Below, piece by piece: positions 33,191 to 41,397 of a stretch of 41,539 nt of DNA. The stretch spans positions 1 to 41,539 of the forward strand of contig JAUVAS010000015.1 in NCBI GenBank assembly GCA_030591585.1, read 5' to 3'. A model generated the notes under the pieces. It searched no databases. It was not told where the DNA came from and saw nothing but the letters and a program-made list of their open reading frames with translations. The DNA is from Flavobacterium sp. (GTDB lineage Bacteria; Bacteroidota; Bacteroidia; Flavobacteriales; Flavobacteriaceae). Made by a program: the position numbers and the translations under genes. Each line of letters starts with the position of its first letter. The first letter of the stretch is position 1.

Positions 33191-34570
33191 TTGTACGCAA
33201 TACTAGACATAGAAACCACCGGCGGAAAATACAACGAAGAAGGTATTACCGAAATTGCCGTTTATAAATTTGATGGCCATGAAATTGTAGATCAGTTTTG
33301 CAGTTTGGTAAATCCTGAAAAAAGCATCCAACCTTTTGTAGTGAATCTTACTGGAATTAATAATAAAATGCTTCAGAATGCTCCCAAATTTTATGAAGTG
33401 GCAAAACGTATTATTGAGATAACAGACGGGTGCATTCTAGTCGCCCACAATGCGCAATTTGACAATCGTATTTTAAGAACTGAATTTGATCGTTTGGGAT
33501 ATAACTTTGAGAAACCTACGCTTTGCACGGTAGAACTTTCTAAAAAATTAATTCCAGACCTTCCCTCCTATAGTTTAGGAAAATTAGTACGTTCGTTAGG
33601 AATACCTATTACTGACAGACATCGTGCTCAAGGAGATGCAAAAGCTACGGTAACACTTTTTAAAATGTTATTGGAAAAAGATACCGCTAAAGAAATAATA
33701 ACCGAAGCTGTAAAAAAAGACCCTAAGCGACAATTAGAACCTAAACTTTTAGATATTATTGAAGCTACTCCAACAACTACGGGAGTGTATTATATGCACC
33801 GAAAAAATGGAACGATTATCTATATTGGTAAAAGTAAAAACATCAAAAAAAGATTGCTTCAGCATTTTACAAATGACAATAAAAAGTCTAAAAAAATTCA
33901 ATTAGAAGTGACTTCGGTTAGTTATGAAGTAACTGGAAACGATTTAATTGCTCAGCTAAAAGAAAGTCAAGAAGTAAAAAAGCTAAGCCCCCTTTTTAAT
34001 CACGCTTTAAAAAGAACCATTTTTCAAAATCAATTATATTCATTTATAGATGAAAAAGGGTTTATAAATTTAAAGATTGAAAAGGTTTCTTTAGAAAAAG
34101 AGGAAGGTAAAAATATCTTAACCACATTTACTAACTATCAACAAGCAAAAAGTTTTTTATATAAAATTACAGACGAATTTCAACTTTGTCAAAAATTAAA
34201 TCACTTAGAAAAATCTGATGGCAGTTGTTTTAACTTCGGAATTAAAACTTGCTTTGGCGCTTGTATAGACAAAGAAAATCCTACCGAATACAATAAACGT
34301 GTTAAACATTTTATTGACAAAAGCAGTTACGAATATCCGTCTATGCTTATAATTGACAAAGGGCGAGAGGTAGATGAACATTCTGTGATATTAATTGAAA
34401 ATGGGGAATACAAAGGCTATGGATTTTACAATTTAAATTTTCAGATAAATAACCCTGAAATTTTAAAATCTATTATTATTCCAATGAAAAACGATCGAGA
34501 TACTCAACACATAATACAAGTCTATTTACGAAAAAATAAAAACCTGAAAATAGTTAAATTATACAAGTAA
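33191..34570 (+). CDS. DEDDh exonuclease fused to a GIY-YIG nuclease domain
   Basis: The 459-residue protein joins a DnaQ-like 3'-5' exonuclease (about 1-165) to a UvrC/Cho-like GIY-YIG domain (about 193-275). The exonuclease residues are D6 and E8 in AILDIETTGG, D91 in AHNAQFDNRIL, and H144 and D149 in HRAQGDAKA. The GIY-YIG motif is TTGVYYMHRKNG and IIYIGKSKNIKKRL. The C-terminal 180 residues include a cysteine-bearing segment (FNFGIKTCFGACIDKEN) that resembles the UvrC region after GIY-YIG. The start is TTG, directly at the first conserved strand, one base after the yggS stop. It probably works in DNA repair, like the exonuclease-Cho fusions of other bacteria. Confidence 0.92.
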   Translation: MYAILDIETTGGKYNEEGITEIAVYKFDGHEIVDQFCSLVNPEKSIQPFVVNLTGINNKMLQNAPKFYEVAKRIIEITDGCILVAHNAQFDNRILRTEFDRLGYNFEKPTLCTVELSKKLIPDLPSYSLGKLVRSLGIPITDRHRAQGDAKATVTLFKMLLEKDTAKEIITEAVKKDPKRQLEPKLLDIIEATPTTTGVYYMHRKNGTIIYIGKSKNIKKRLLQHFTNDNKKSKKIQLEVTSVSYEVTGNDLIAQLKESQEVKKLSPLFNHALKRTIFQNQLYSFIDEKGFINLKIEKVSLEKEEGKNILTTFTNYQQAKSFLYKITDEFQLCQKLNHLEKSDGSCFNFGIKTCFGACIDKENPTEYNKRVKHFIDKSSYEYPSMLIIDKGREVDEHSVILIENGEYKGYGFYNLNFQINNPEILKSIIIPMKNDRDTQHIIQVYLRKNKNLKIVKLYK

Positions 34571-34687
34571 GGTTTTTTCAGAAAACTTAAGTAACTTTAT
34601 ATTTTTAAAAATAGAATTATCAGCCCAACAAAAAAACATACTTGGCGTAGCAAACTACACGAAATAATATATGAAGCAGATACTCCT

Positions 34688-35458
34688 ATGGGAAAAATGT
34701 TTGATATACTATTACTCATCCTCATACTATTTAGTATTATACTCGTAATGCTAGAAAGTGTTAAGGAGATAGACAAAGTTTATCATGACATACTTTATTA
34801 TGGTGAATGGATCATTACCATTTTTTTTACCGTAGAATATATAGCACGTGTCATTACTGTAAAAAAACCTTCAAAATATATTTTTAGTTTTTATGGAATC
34901 ATCGATTTTGTTTCTACAGTACCATTATACTTGTCCTTTTTTATTGTTGGCTCCCAAACCCTTGTTACTGTAAGAGCTTTACGACTTTTAAGGGTATTTA
35001 GAATTTTAAAAGTTACTCGTTATATTGGAGAATCTAATAAGCTAATTACTGCGTTAAAACATAGCAAAGTAAAGATTTTTGTGTTTTTGTTTGCCGTATT
35101 AATTATTGCTATTATTTCTGGCACATTAATGTATTTAATTGAAGGAGAAGAAAGTGGCTTTGATAATATTCCAGTTAGTGTTTATTGGAGTATTGTTACG
35201 CTTACTACTGTTGGATACGGAGATATAGCACCCATCACTCCTTTTGGGCAACTAATCGCTTCTTTTATAATGATATTAGGTTATGGTATTATTGCAGTTC
35301 CTACAGGTATTGTAAGTGCAGAATATACTCGAAATATTGGTGATAAAGTTCAATTGAACACTCAAGTTTGTAATAATTGCCACGAAAAAATACATAATGA
35401 CAAAGCAAAGTATTGCCATCATTGCGGAATAGACTTACACCCAGAAATTGAACAATAA
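34688..35458 (+). CDS. Voltage-sensor potassium channel with zinc ribbon
   Basis: From the ATG at 34688 the protein has 256 residues. Four voltage-sensor helices end in S4 with regular arginines (VRALRLLRVFRILKVTRY, 95-112). The pore helix and filter follow (TLTTVGYGD, 171-179), then S6. A C-terminal zinc ribbon (CNNC at 228-231 and CHHC at 243-246) is typical of flavobacterial members. The frame stays open upstream to a TAA at 34592, and the residues just before the ATG (KLHEIIYEADTP) look like the conserved N-terminus of this family. No ATG, GTG or TTG is found there, so the real start is unclear. It overlaps miaA by 11 bases. Confidence 0.88.
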   Translation: MGKMFDILLLILILFSIILVMLESVKEIDKVYHDILYYGEWIITIFFTVEYIARVITVKKPSKYIFSFYGIIDFVSTVPLYLSFFIVGSQTLVTVRALRLLRVFRILKVTRYIGESNKLITALKHSKVKIFVFLFAVLIIAIISGTLMYLIEGEESGFDNIPVSVYWSIVTLTTVGYGDIAPITPFGQLIASFIMILGYGIIAVPTGIVSAEYTRNIGDKVQLNTQVCNNCHEKIHNDKAKYCHHCGIDLHPEIEQ

Positions 35459-36374
35459 AACCCAACACTTACCGCTACTTATTTGTGTTGTTGGTCCGAC
35501 TGCTATAGGTAAAACGACTCTCGCAATAGAAATTTCAAAACATTTTAAGGCTGAAATCATTTCGGCAGATTCAAGGCAATTTTATAAAGAAATGACCATT
35601 GGAACCGCGGTACCTTCAACTGATGAAATAAATACAATTCCTCACCATTTTATTCAAAACCGAAGTGTTTTTGAAGAGTATAGTGTTGGTGATTTTGAAA
35701 GAGATGCACTTTCTTTATTAGATACTTTATTCAAAAAAAATAGTGTTATTGTCATGGTTGGCGGATCTGGATTATATGTAGATGCTGTTGTTAAAGGTTT
35801 GAATAAATTTCCAGAAATACCCTCAGAGATTAGAGAAACTTTAAATTTAGAATTCAAAAGTTTTGGCATTGAATTCCTTCAAAAAGAATTAAAAGAAAAA
35901 GATCCTGAGTATTTTCAAAAAGTTGATATTCAAAATCACCATCGACTTATCAGAGCTTTAGAGATCTGTCGTTCCACAGGGCTTCCCTATTCTTCCTTTT
36001 TAAATATAGAAAAAGAGCCTAGAAATTTCAATGTTATTTATATTGGTTTAACAGCCGAAAGAGAAATTATTTACAATCGAATTAATCAACGAGTAGATAT
36101 AATGATGGAGGACGGATTGGAAAACGAAGCAAAAGGATTATTTAAACACAAAAGCCTTAATGCATTGCAAACTGTTGGATATAGAGAGTTATTTGCTTAT
36201 TTTGAAGGAGATTACTCCAAAGAATTTGCTATAGAAGAAATTAAGAAAAATACCAGGAGATTTGCTAAAAGACAAGGTACTTGGTTTCGGAAAAACAAGG
36301 CTATAGAGTGGTTTGATTATAAAATTGATTCCTCAGAAATTATTAAATATATTAATAATGCTCAATCCAAATAA
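35448..36374 (+). CDS. miaA: tRNA dimethylallyltransferase
   Basis: The 308-residue enzyme adds a dimethylallyl group to A37 of tRNAs that read codons starting with U. The P-loop is GPTAIGKT at 16-23. EIISADSRQFYKEMTIGTA, then HHFI, GGSGLYVDAVVKGL, NHHRLIRALEI and QTVGYRELFAYFEGD are family blocks, and RRFAKRQGTWFRK is the C-terminal tRNA-binding part. The start is TTG at 35448 and overlaps the channel gene's last codons, so translation is likely coupled. The last codons form one arm of the terminator hairpin. Confidence 0.96.
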   Translation: MNNKTQHLPLLICVVGPTAIGKTTLAIEISKHFKAEIISADSRQFYKEMTIGTAVPSTDEINTIPHHFIQNRSVFEEYSVGDFERDALSLLDTLFKKNSVIVMVGGSGLYVDAVVKGLNKFPEIPSEIRETLNLEFKSFGIEFLQKELKEKDPEYFQKVDIQNHHRLIRALEICRSTGLPYSSFLNIEKEPRNFNVIYIGLTAEREIIYNRINQRVDIMMEDGLENEAKGLFKHKSLNALQTVGYRELFAYFEGDYSKEFAIEEIKKNTRRFAKRQGTWFRKNKAIEWFDYKIDSSEIIKYINNAQSK

Positions 36375-36396
36375 AACTTGATTGAGCATTATTAAT
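36351..36396. terminator. Long convergent hairpin overlapping the miaA 3' end
   Basis: A perfect 17-bp inverted repeat (36351-36367 and 36380-36396, core GCTCAATC/GATTGAGC) with a 12-base loop holds the last miaA codons in its left arm and the TAA in the loop. It lies between convergent miaA and the response regulator (stop at 36409). T-tracts are weak on both sides, so it may work in both directions or protect 3' ends. Confidence 0.65.
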
Positions 36397-36408
36397 TAAC
36401 ACTTAATA

Positions 36409-37125
36409 TTAATGATCTACTTCGCTTTTAACAACTAGACGAAATCCTTCTCCATGAATATTGACAATTTCAACATCATCATCTTGACTTAAATATTTTC
36501 TTAGCTTAGCAATATAGACATCCATACTTCTAGATGTGAAATAATTATCGTCTCTCCATATTTTTGTTAGTGCCAATTCACGAGGCATTAAATCATTTTT
36601 ATGCAATGCTAATAGCCTAAGCAAGTCATTTTCTTTTGGTGATAATTTGATTGGGTTTCCTTTATTATAAGTAAGAAATCGCAATCTAGAATTTAAAAAG
36701 AAGTTTCCTACTTTAAATTCAAATTCTTTACTGTCTGCAAGAGTATCTGTAGCTTTACGTTGGATGATTGCTTTTATTTTCATCAATAAAACTTCACTAT
36801 CAAAAGGTTTGTTTAAATAATCATCTGCTCCTACTTTGTACCCTCTCATTACATCTTCTTTCAATGCTTTTGCAGTAAGAAAAATAATAGGCACCTCTTT
36901 GTTTTTTTCGCGTATTTCTTTTGCTAATGTAAAACCATCTTTATAGGGCATCATCACATCTAAAATACAAAGATCAAAATTGTCTTTTTTAAATTTTTCA
37001 AACCCTTCCATTCCATTTTTAGCATGAGTGACATTATAATCATTCATTACTAAATAATCTTTAAGGATTGTTCCAAAGTTTGGGTCATCTTCTACTAATA
37101 GAATTTTTTTGTTTTCAGTTTCCAT
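36409..37125 (-). CDS. OmpR-family response regulator (RprY-like)
   Basis: The 238-residue protein has an N-terminal receiver (acidic pair E12-D13-D14, phospho-acceptor D56 in CILDVMMP, T84 in FLTAKAL, K106 in NKPF). A winged-helix DNA-binding domain follows (KLSPKENDLLRLLALHKNDL, then RSMDVYIAKLRKYL and NIHGEGFRL). It is encoded 4 bases after the kinase gene, so it is its partner. The pair is similar in layout to RprX/RprY of Bacteroides. The target genes are unknown, but the inverted repeat upstream of the kinase could be its own site. Confidence 0.94.
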   Translation of the reverse strand: METENKKILLVEDDPNFGTILKDYLVMNDYNVTHAKNGMEGFEKFKKDNFDLCILDVMMPYKDGFTLAKEIREKNKEVPIIFLTAKALKEDVMRGYKVGADDYLNKPFDSEVLLMKIKAIIQRKATDTLADSKEFEFKVGNFFLNSRLRFLTYNKGNPIKLSPKENDLLRLLALHKNDLMPRELALTKIWRDDNYFTSRSMDVYIAKLRKYLSQDDDVEIVNIHGEGFRLVVKSEVDH

Positions 37126-37129
37126 ATTT

Positions 37130-38692
37130 TTATGATATTAAGTGCATTTTAATAAAAAAGGTACTCCCTTTCCCTTTTTCGCTTTCAACATATATTTCGG
37201 CATCGTGGTCATCAAGAATTCGTTTAACATAAGACAATCCAAGACCGTGCCCTTTTACATTATGAATATCTCCCATTTGTTCTCTATAAAATTTTTCAAA
37301 TATTTTCTTTTGTACGGCATGACTCATTCCAATACCTTTATCTACAACTTTTATTGTAATAAACTGATCGTCGTTTTCTGTAAAGATGTCAATTTCTGGT
37401 GCCCCTTCAGTATACTTAATCGCATTATCAATCACATTAACAATAATATTAGTTAAATGCACTTCACTAGCCATTACTGAAGATTTATGAGCATTAAAAT
37501 GGGTTTTTATATATCCCCCTTTATTTTCTACAATTAAACTTACGTGAGTTATGGAATCTTCAATGATTTCATGAAGAAGAACACGTTGCTTTTCTAAATC
37601 TAATTCATCTTTTTCTAATTTGGAAATCCGCAGTACATTTTCTACTTGAGTATGCATTCTACGGTTTTCCTCTCTAATCATATTTTGGTATTTAGCAACT
37701 AATTCTTTATTATCTATCACCTTAGGATTTTTTAAAGCATCTAATGCAAGATTAATGGTTGCAATAGGTGTTTTAAACTCATGAGTCATATTATTAATAA
37801 AATCTGTTTTTATCTGTGCTATTTGTCGTTGTTTTAGTAATTGCCTTAACGCACTGGCATAAGTAAATATGATTACCCCAGTAAAAACAAGCGATAATAT
37901 TGCCATACCTAATATAGAGCTAAGTACAAATTTCTTTTTATCTGAAAAATTTACGTACAATTGAAAACTTGTTTTAATGTCTTCATTTACAAAAAGAGGA
38001 ACCCCATAAGTTGAAACTGGATTTAAACTAAAATCTCTCGATCTAATTTTTGTAGCTAAGCTGTTACTATAAACAGCATATTCAAAATTGGTGCTAAGCC
38101 CTCGTTTGTCTAACTCTTCTGAGATTAATTTCTCTATTTTTTCTCCTGTTATCCTTTTATGTATTGGTGTTTTTGCTAATAAATTTTTGTAAGCATTTTC
38201 AAACTGATTTTGCTCATAATCCTTCAATCTTTTAAAATTTTCAGTTGTAGATTGAATGCTGGTACTACCGTCAACACCAGAAGTAATCTTAGTAGTGATT
38301 TTTCTACTTGTGATTTTTTTAAATTGAATACTGTCAATATCTAAATCTAAAGCACTGGTAGATAATTTATAATTTTCTTCTAATACACCATCTGAAAAAA
38401 TAAAGGTTTCATCATTACGCTCATTTGTAATTGTATAAATTAATTCACTAAAACTGGCTTGATCCGGTACTGTAATTGTATCTATAATAGCACTGTAGAC
38501 TTCGTAGTATTTTTCGATTTCTTCTAATTGAATTTCTTTTGAAACAGAAATGAGTAATTGCCGAACGTTTAATGTAAACTGATCCTCACGAGTTTCGTAG
38601 GAATTCCTAATCCAATAACCCTGAACAAATATAATCCCCAGCAAAGAGAGTGTCATTAAGGAAATTAATAATGAGAAAAGCCTATTATTCAT
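37130..38692 (-). CDS. Two-component sensor histidine kinase (RprX-like)
   Basis: The 520-residue kinase has two membrane segments (about 5-26, SLLISLMTLSLLGIIFVQGY, and 255-279, FVLSSILGMAILSLVFTG). About 230 residues of periplasmic domain lie between them. The HisKA box has H304 in NMTHEFKTPIATINLAL. The ATPase has N box VNVIDNAIKYT, G1 VVDKGIGMS, and G2 GHGLGLSYVKR. There is no HAMP domain. It forms an operon with the response regulator 4 bases downstream. A -7 box lies only 5 bases before the ATG, so the mRNA may be leaderless. The signal is unknown. Confidence 0.94.
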   Translation of the reverse strand: MNNRLFSLLISLMTLSLLGIIFVQGYWIRNSYETREDQFTLNVRQLLISVSKEIQLEEIEKYYEVYSAIIDTITVPDQASFSELIYTITNERNDETFIFSDGVLEENYKLSTSALDLDIDSIQFKKITSRKITTKITSGVDGSTSIQSTTENFKRLKDYEQNQFENAYKNLLAKTPIHKRITGEKIEKLISEELDKRGLSTNFEYAVYSNSLATKIRSRDFSLNPVSTYGVPLFVNEDIKTSFQLYVNFSDKKKFVLSSILGMAILSLVFTGVIIFTYASALRQLLKQRQIAQIKTDFINNMTHEFKTPIATINLALDALKNPKVIDNKELVAKYQNMIREENRRMHTQVENVLRISKLEKDELDLEKQRVLLHEIIEDSITHVSLIVENKGGYIKTHFNAHKSSVMASEVHLTNIIVNVIDNAIKYTEGAPEIDIFTENDDQFITIKVVDKGIGMSHAVQKKIFEKFYREQMGDIHNVKGHGLGLSYVKRILDDHDAEIYVESEKGKGSTFFIKMHLIS

Positions 38693-38696
38693 AATT

Positions 38697-38747
38697 CAAA
38701 AATAATATTTTAACATTTAGAGACACCTCTATTTAACCAAATGTTAA
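38697..38747 (-). promoter_or_regulatory. Control region of the kinase-regulator operon
   Basis: On the minus strand TATTTTTG (38697-38704) matches TAnnTTTG and ends 4 bases before the ATG at 38692. Upstream, TTAACATTT (38710-38718) and AAATGTTAA (38739-38747) form a perfect 9-bp inverted repeat separated by 20 bases. The repeat covers the -13 to -55 area and may be an operator for the response regulator or another factor. Confidence 0.5.
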
Positions 38748-38765
38748 CAAAATATAGATTTGTAG

Positions 38766-39353
38766 TTAATTTAGATTTTTTAACAGAAATAAATGAATTT
38801 TTTTAACTTTATCTTTAGTGGTATTTAAATCAATATTTTCAATTACAAAATCTGCTAATTCTTTCTTTTTATTATCGCACCACTGGTTTTTAATACGAGC
38901 TTTAATTTCTTTTTCAGAAATGACCTCTCGTTTTAACACCCTGTCTATCCTAACTTTTTTGGGTGCTGTAATTAAAATTGTAGCATCACAATTTTTATAT
39001 CCTCCATTTTCAAAAAGGATTGCAGCTTCTTTAATTACGTAAGGTGATTTTTGTTTTTTACACCATTTTAAAAAATGCTTAGCTACTCGCGGATGTATAA
39101 TTTTATTTACTTTTTCTAATAATTCTATATCATTAAAAATTAAATCTGCCACATATTTTCTGTTTAATGTCCCCATTAGAAATGTATCCTTTCCTAATAT
39201 GAAAATTAATTCTTTTCTAATTATTTTAGAAGAATTAATTATTTTTTTCGCTTCTATATCTGCGATGTACACAGAAATATCTAGATTGCTAAACATCTTT
39301 GATACAGTAGTTTTTCCGCTACCAATTCCTCCAGTAAGGCCTACAATTTTCAT
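38766..39353 (-). CDS. coaE: Dephospho-CoA kinase
   Basis: The 195-residue enzyme phosphorylates dephospho-CoA in the last step of coenzyme A synthesis. The P-loop is GGIGSGKT at 8-15. YIADIEAKKIINSS is the usual substrate region, with the DxxA pattern. RVAKHFLKW, then PYVIKEAAILFENGGYK, and RVLKREVISEKEIKARIKNQ follow. Its start overlaps the stop of the YbbR-like gene by 4 bases, which indicates coupled translation. It lies 73 bases before the kinase gene, which has its own promoter. Confidence 0.96.
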   Translation of the reverse strand: MKIVGLTGGIGSGKTTVSKMFSNLDISVYIADIEAKKIINSSKIIRKELIFILGKDTFLMGTLNRKYVADLIFNDIELLEKVNKIIHPRVAKHFLKWCKKQKSPYVIKEAAILFENGGYKNCDATILITAPKKVRIDRVLKREVISEKEIKARIKNQWCDNKKKELADFVIENIDLNTTKDKVKKIHLFLLKNLN

Positions 39354-40300
39354 TTAAATATTAAATATTCAATTTTATTATTCTTAAGATAAACATTTTG
39401 AATGATAATTGGTTTTTTAATTATCTCTAATGTCATAACGTTTTCTTCTTCACTTCTTTTGTTATAATCACAAATTATTTTAAAATCTTTTTCTGAAACT
39501 GCATTAAATTTTGAGACCGAAACATCAAAGACTACAGAAATTGCTTCTGACATTAATTTAATATTTGTTCCAACTGGTAAATTCTCCACCGTAATAGGTA
39601 TAGAAAGTTCTTTTTGAGTAAATTTCTCTACTACAATTTTATAAGAACTACTTTTTATTGAATAGTTTAACTTAGACAAACTTGAAATATCTAATTCTAT
39701 TTCGCCTGAAGAGTCAGCCTCCAGTAAATCTAATTTTATTTGCTTTGTAGTAACTTCTACTAAACTATCAATCATTGTAAAAGGTCCAGAAACAACAACA
39801 AAATTGGGGTCTATTGATAATTCTTCTACAGCTTTAAACCCTTTTTTAAAAGATATTTTCGAAGCTATTTTTATGGGAAGCTCCTTAGAAACAATTCTAT
39901 CTAAAATCACAGTGACTTCATTTACTGAAACATTTTTTACTGCAATCTTACTATTTATCTCTGAAGTAATTATTTTAATTAAATTAGTATTTGAGATAAT
40001 TGCTAATTGTTTTTCTTCACTATAATATTCTGAAACATTGATAGTTATAGTTGGTTTTTTTAATTTATACGATAAAAAATCAAACCCACTCGAGGTTAAA
40101 TCGAAAGACAACTCATTAATATTATTTGAAGCTAATACTGTATTGTTTGGTATATTTTCAAAATCTACAGATACATTAACTGTTGCTGTAAATTCTTTAG
40201 ATAATTTTGTTAAAAACCATATAAAAAAAGTAACCACTAGAAAAAATAAAAGCATTTTAAATTTGTCTTTTTTTACTTTTCTGGTATAAATCTTTGACAT
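39350..40300 (-). CDS. YbbR-like domain protein (CdaR type)
   Basis: The 316-residue protein has an N-terminal membrane segment (FKMLLFFLVVTFFIWFLTKL, 13-32). The rest is extracytoplasmic and all beta, made of two or three YbbR-like repeats (TVNVSVDFENIPNN, then LPIKIASKISFKKGFK, and LSIPITVENLPVGTNIKLM). In Firmicutes this family (CdaR) controls the diadenylate cyclase CdaA. In Bacteroidota it usually lies before coaE, as here, and its role is open. The 27-base gap from the glycosyltransferase gene is consistent with an operon. Confidence 0.88.
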   Translation of the reverse strand: MSKIYTRKVKKDKFKMLLFFLVVTFFIWFLTKLSKEFTATVNVSVDFENIPNNTVLASNNINELSFDLTSSGFDFLSYKLKKPTITINVSEYYSEEKQLAIISNTNLIKIITSEINSKIAVKNVSVNEVTVILDRIVSKELPIKIASKISFKKGFKAVEELSIDPNFVVVSGPFTMIDSLVEVTTKQIKLDLLEADSSGEIELDISSLSKLNYSIKSSSYKIVVEKFTQKELSIPITVENLPVGTNIKLMSEAISVVFDVSVSKFNAVSEKDFKIICDYNKRSEEENVMTLEIIKKPIIIQNVYLKNNKIEYLIFK

Positions 40301-40327
40301 AAATAGTGTAATTGATTCCTGATAAAT

Positions 40328-41329
40328 TTACTTAAAAAATAAATACGGAAACTGTTTTTCTGGATCTCTTTTTAAGATATTTATATAAAAATTAGATTTT
40401 AGAAACCCCAAACCATATCCGAAAAATTGAATGAAAACAGCAAAAACTGATAAAACACCAATAGTTACACTTTTATTTTTTATAGTTGAATCTATAAAAA
40501 GCAAGCCTATATACAGCCCCAATGGAACAAGAAATAAAGGACCAATAATTAGAGAAAGCAATAAAAATATAATTGTAAATAATACAAATAAAGTAGGTAG
40601 CCAGTATGTGATTTTAGAAGTTGAAGGATATCTTTTATTTAAAATGGGTCTAACCATTCCAAATTTTTTGACTTGGTTATAAAATTTACTCCAGGATATT
40701 CTACGTTTATGATACACATAAGCATTTGGAATAAATGTAGTTTTAAATCCTAAGTTCACTAAACGTATTGATAAATCTGGATCTTCACCAGGATGTATAT
40801 TAGCAAAACCACTAGTTGCTATAAAGGCTTCTTTTGAGATTCCCATATTAAAACTTCTTGGTTCAAAATCACTAATACTCTTTTCACTACCTCTAATTCC
40901 TCCTGTAGTTAAAAATGAGGTCATAACATAATTGATTGCTTTTTGTAAAATAGAAAAACTTTTATGGGCAGCATCTGCTCCTCCAAAACAATCGAAATAT
41001 GTATTTTTTAAAAATGATTCTATTGTAGTTAAATAATGAGATGGAAGAATACAATCAGAGTCTAAAATGATAAAGTAATTCCCAACTGCTCTTTGCATTC
41101 CATAATTTCTTGAATTTCCAGGCCCAGAATTTTCTTTAAAATAATAAGATATATTTAATTTAGGTAAGAAAGAAGTACAAATATCTTTAGAGGTCAATGA
41201 GGAGCCGTCTTCTATAATAACAATCTCAAACTCTTGTTTATAATCTAACTGAGTAAAACTCTCTAAAAGTTCTTTTATTTCTTGAGGTCTGTTATAAACA
41301 GGAATAATAAAAGAAAAATTCATCTTCAT
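40328..41329 (-). CDS. Family 2 glycosyltransferase with C-terminal membrane helices
   Basis: The 333-residue protein has a GT-A domain (about 1-230): FSFIIPVYNRPQEIKELLES, FEIVIIEDGS, a DSDC metal-binding motif in FIILDSDCILP, and GFANIHPGEDPDLSIRL with the E-D-D acidic group. Two or three hydrophobic segments follow (about 245-310). It probably adds a sugar to a lipid-linked or surface glycan at the inner membrane. The acceptor is unknown. The start is the ATG at 41329 or the one at 41323. The promoter is 5 bases upstream, immediately after the terminator of the gene before it. Confidence 0.9.
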   Translation of the reverse strand: MKMNFSFIIPVYNRPQEIKELLESFTQLDYKQEFEIVIIEDGSSLTSKDICTSFLPKLNISYYFKENSGPGNSRNYGMQRAVGNYFIILDSDCILPSHYLTTIESFLKNTYFDCFGGADAAHKSFSILQKAINYVMTSFLTTGGIRGSEKSISDFEPRSFNMGISKEAFIATSGFANIHPGEDPDLSIRLVNLGFKTTFIPNAYVYHKRRISWSKFYNQVKKFGMVRPILNKRYPSTSKITYWLPTLFVLFTIIFLLLSLIIGPLFLVPLGLYIGLLFIDSTIKNKSVTIGVLSVFAVFIQFFGYGLGFLKSNFYINILKRDPEKQFPYLFFK

Positions 41330-41333
41330 AAAA

Positions 41334-41341
41334 CAAAGGTA
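41334..41341 (-). promoter_or_regulatory. -7 element of the glycosyltransferase operon
   Basis: TACCTTTG on the minus strand matches TAnnTTTG. The ATG at 41329 is 5 bases downstream, so the leader would be nearly absent. A TTG (41358-41360) 16 bases upstream lies within the terminator stem of the previous gene. Confidence 0.5.
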
Positions 41342-41349
41342 AAAAAAAA

Positions 41350-41377
41350 AGCCACCTCAATTACTATTGAGATGGCT
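41350..41377 (-). terminator. Intrinsic terminator of the T9SS-secreted gene
   Basis: On the minus strand an 11-bp stem with one G-U pair (AGCCATCTCAA and TTGAGGTGGCT, from 41377-41367 and 41360-41350) has a 6-base loop. Nine T follow. It begins about 21 bases after the stop codon at 41398. Confidence 0.85.
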
Positions 41378-41397
41378 TCATTTATTTAATATAATAT

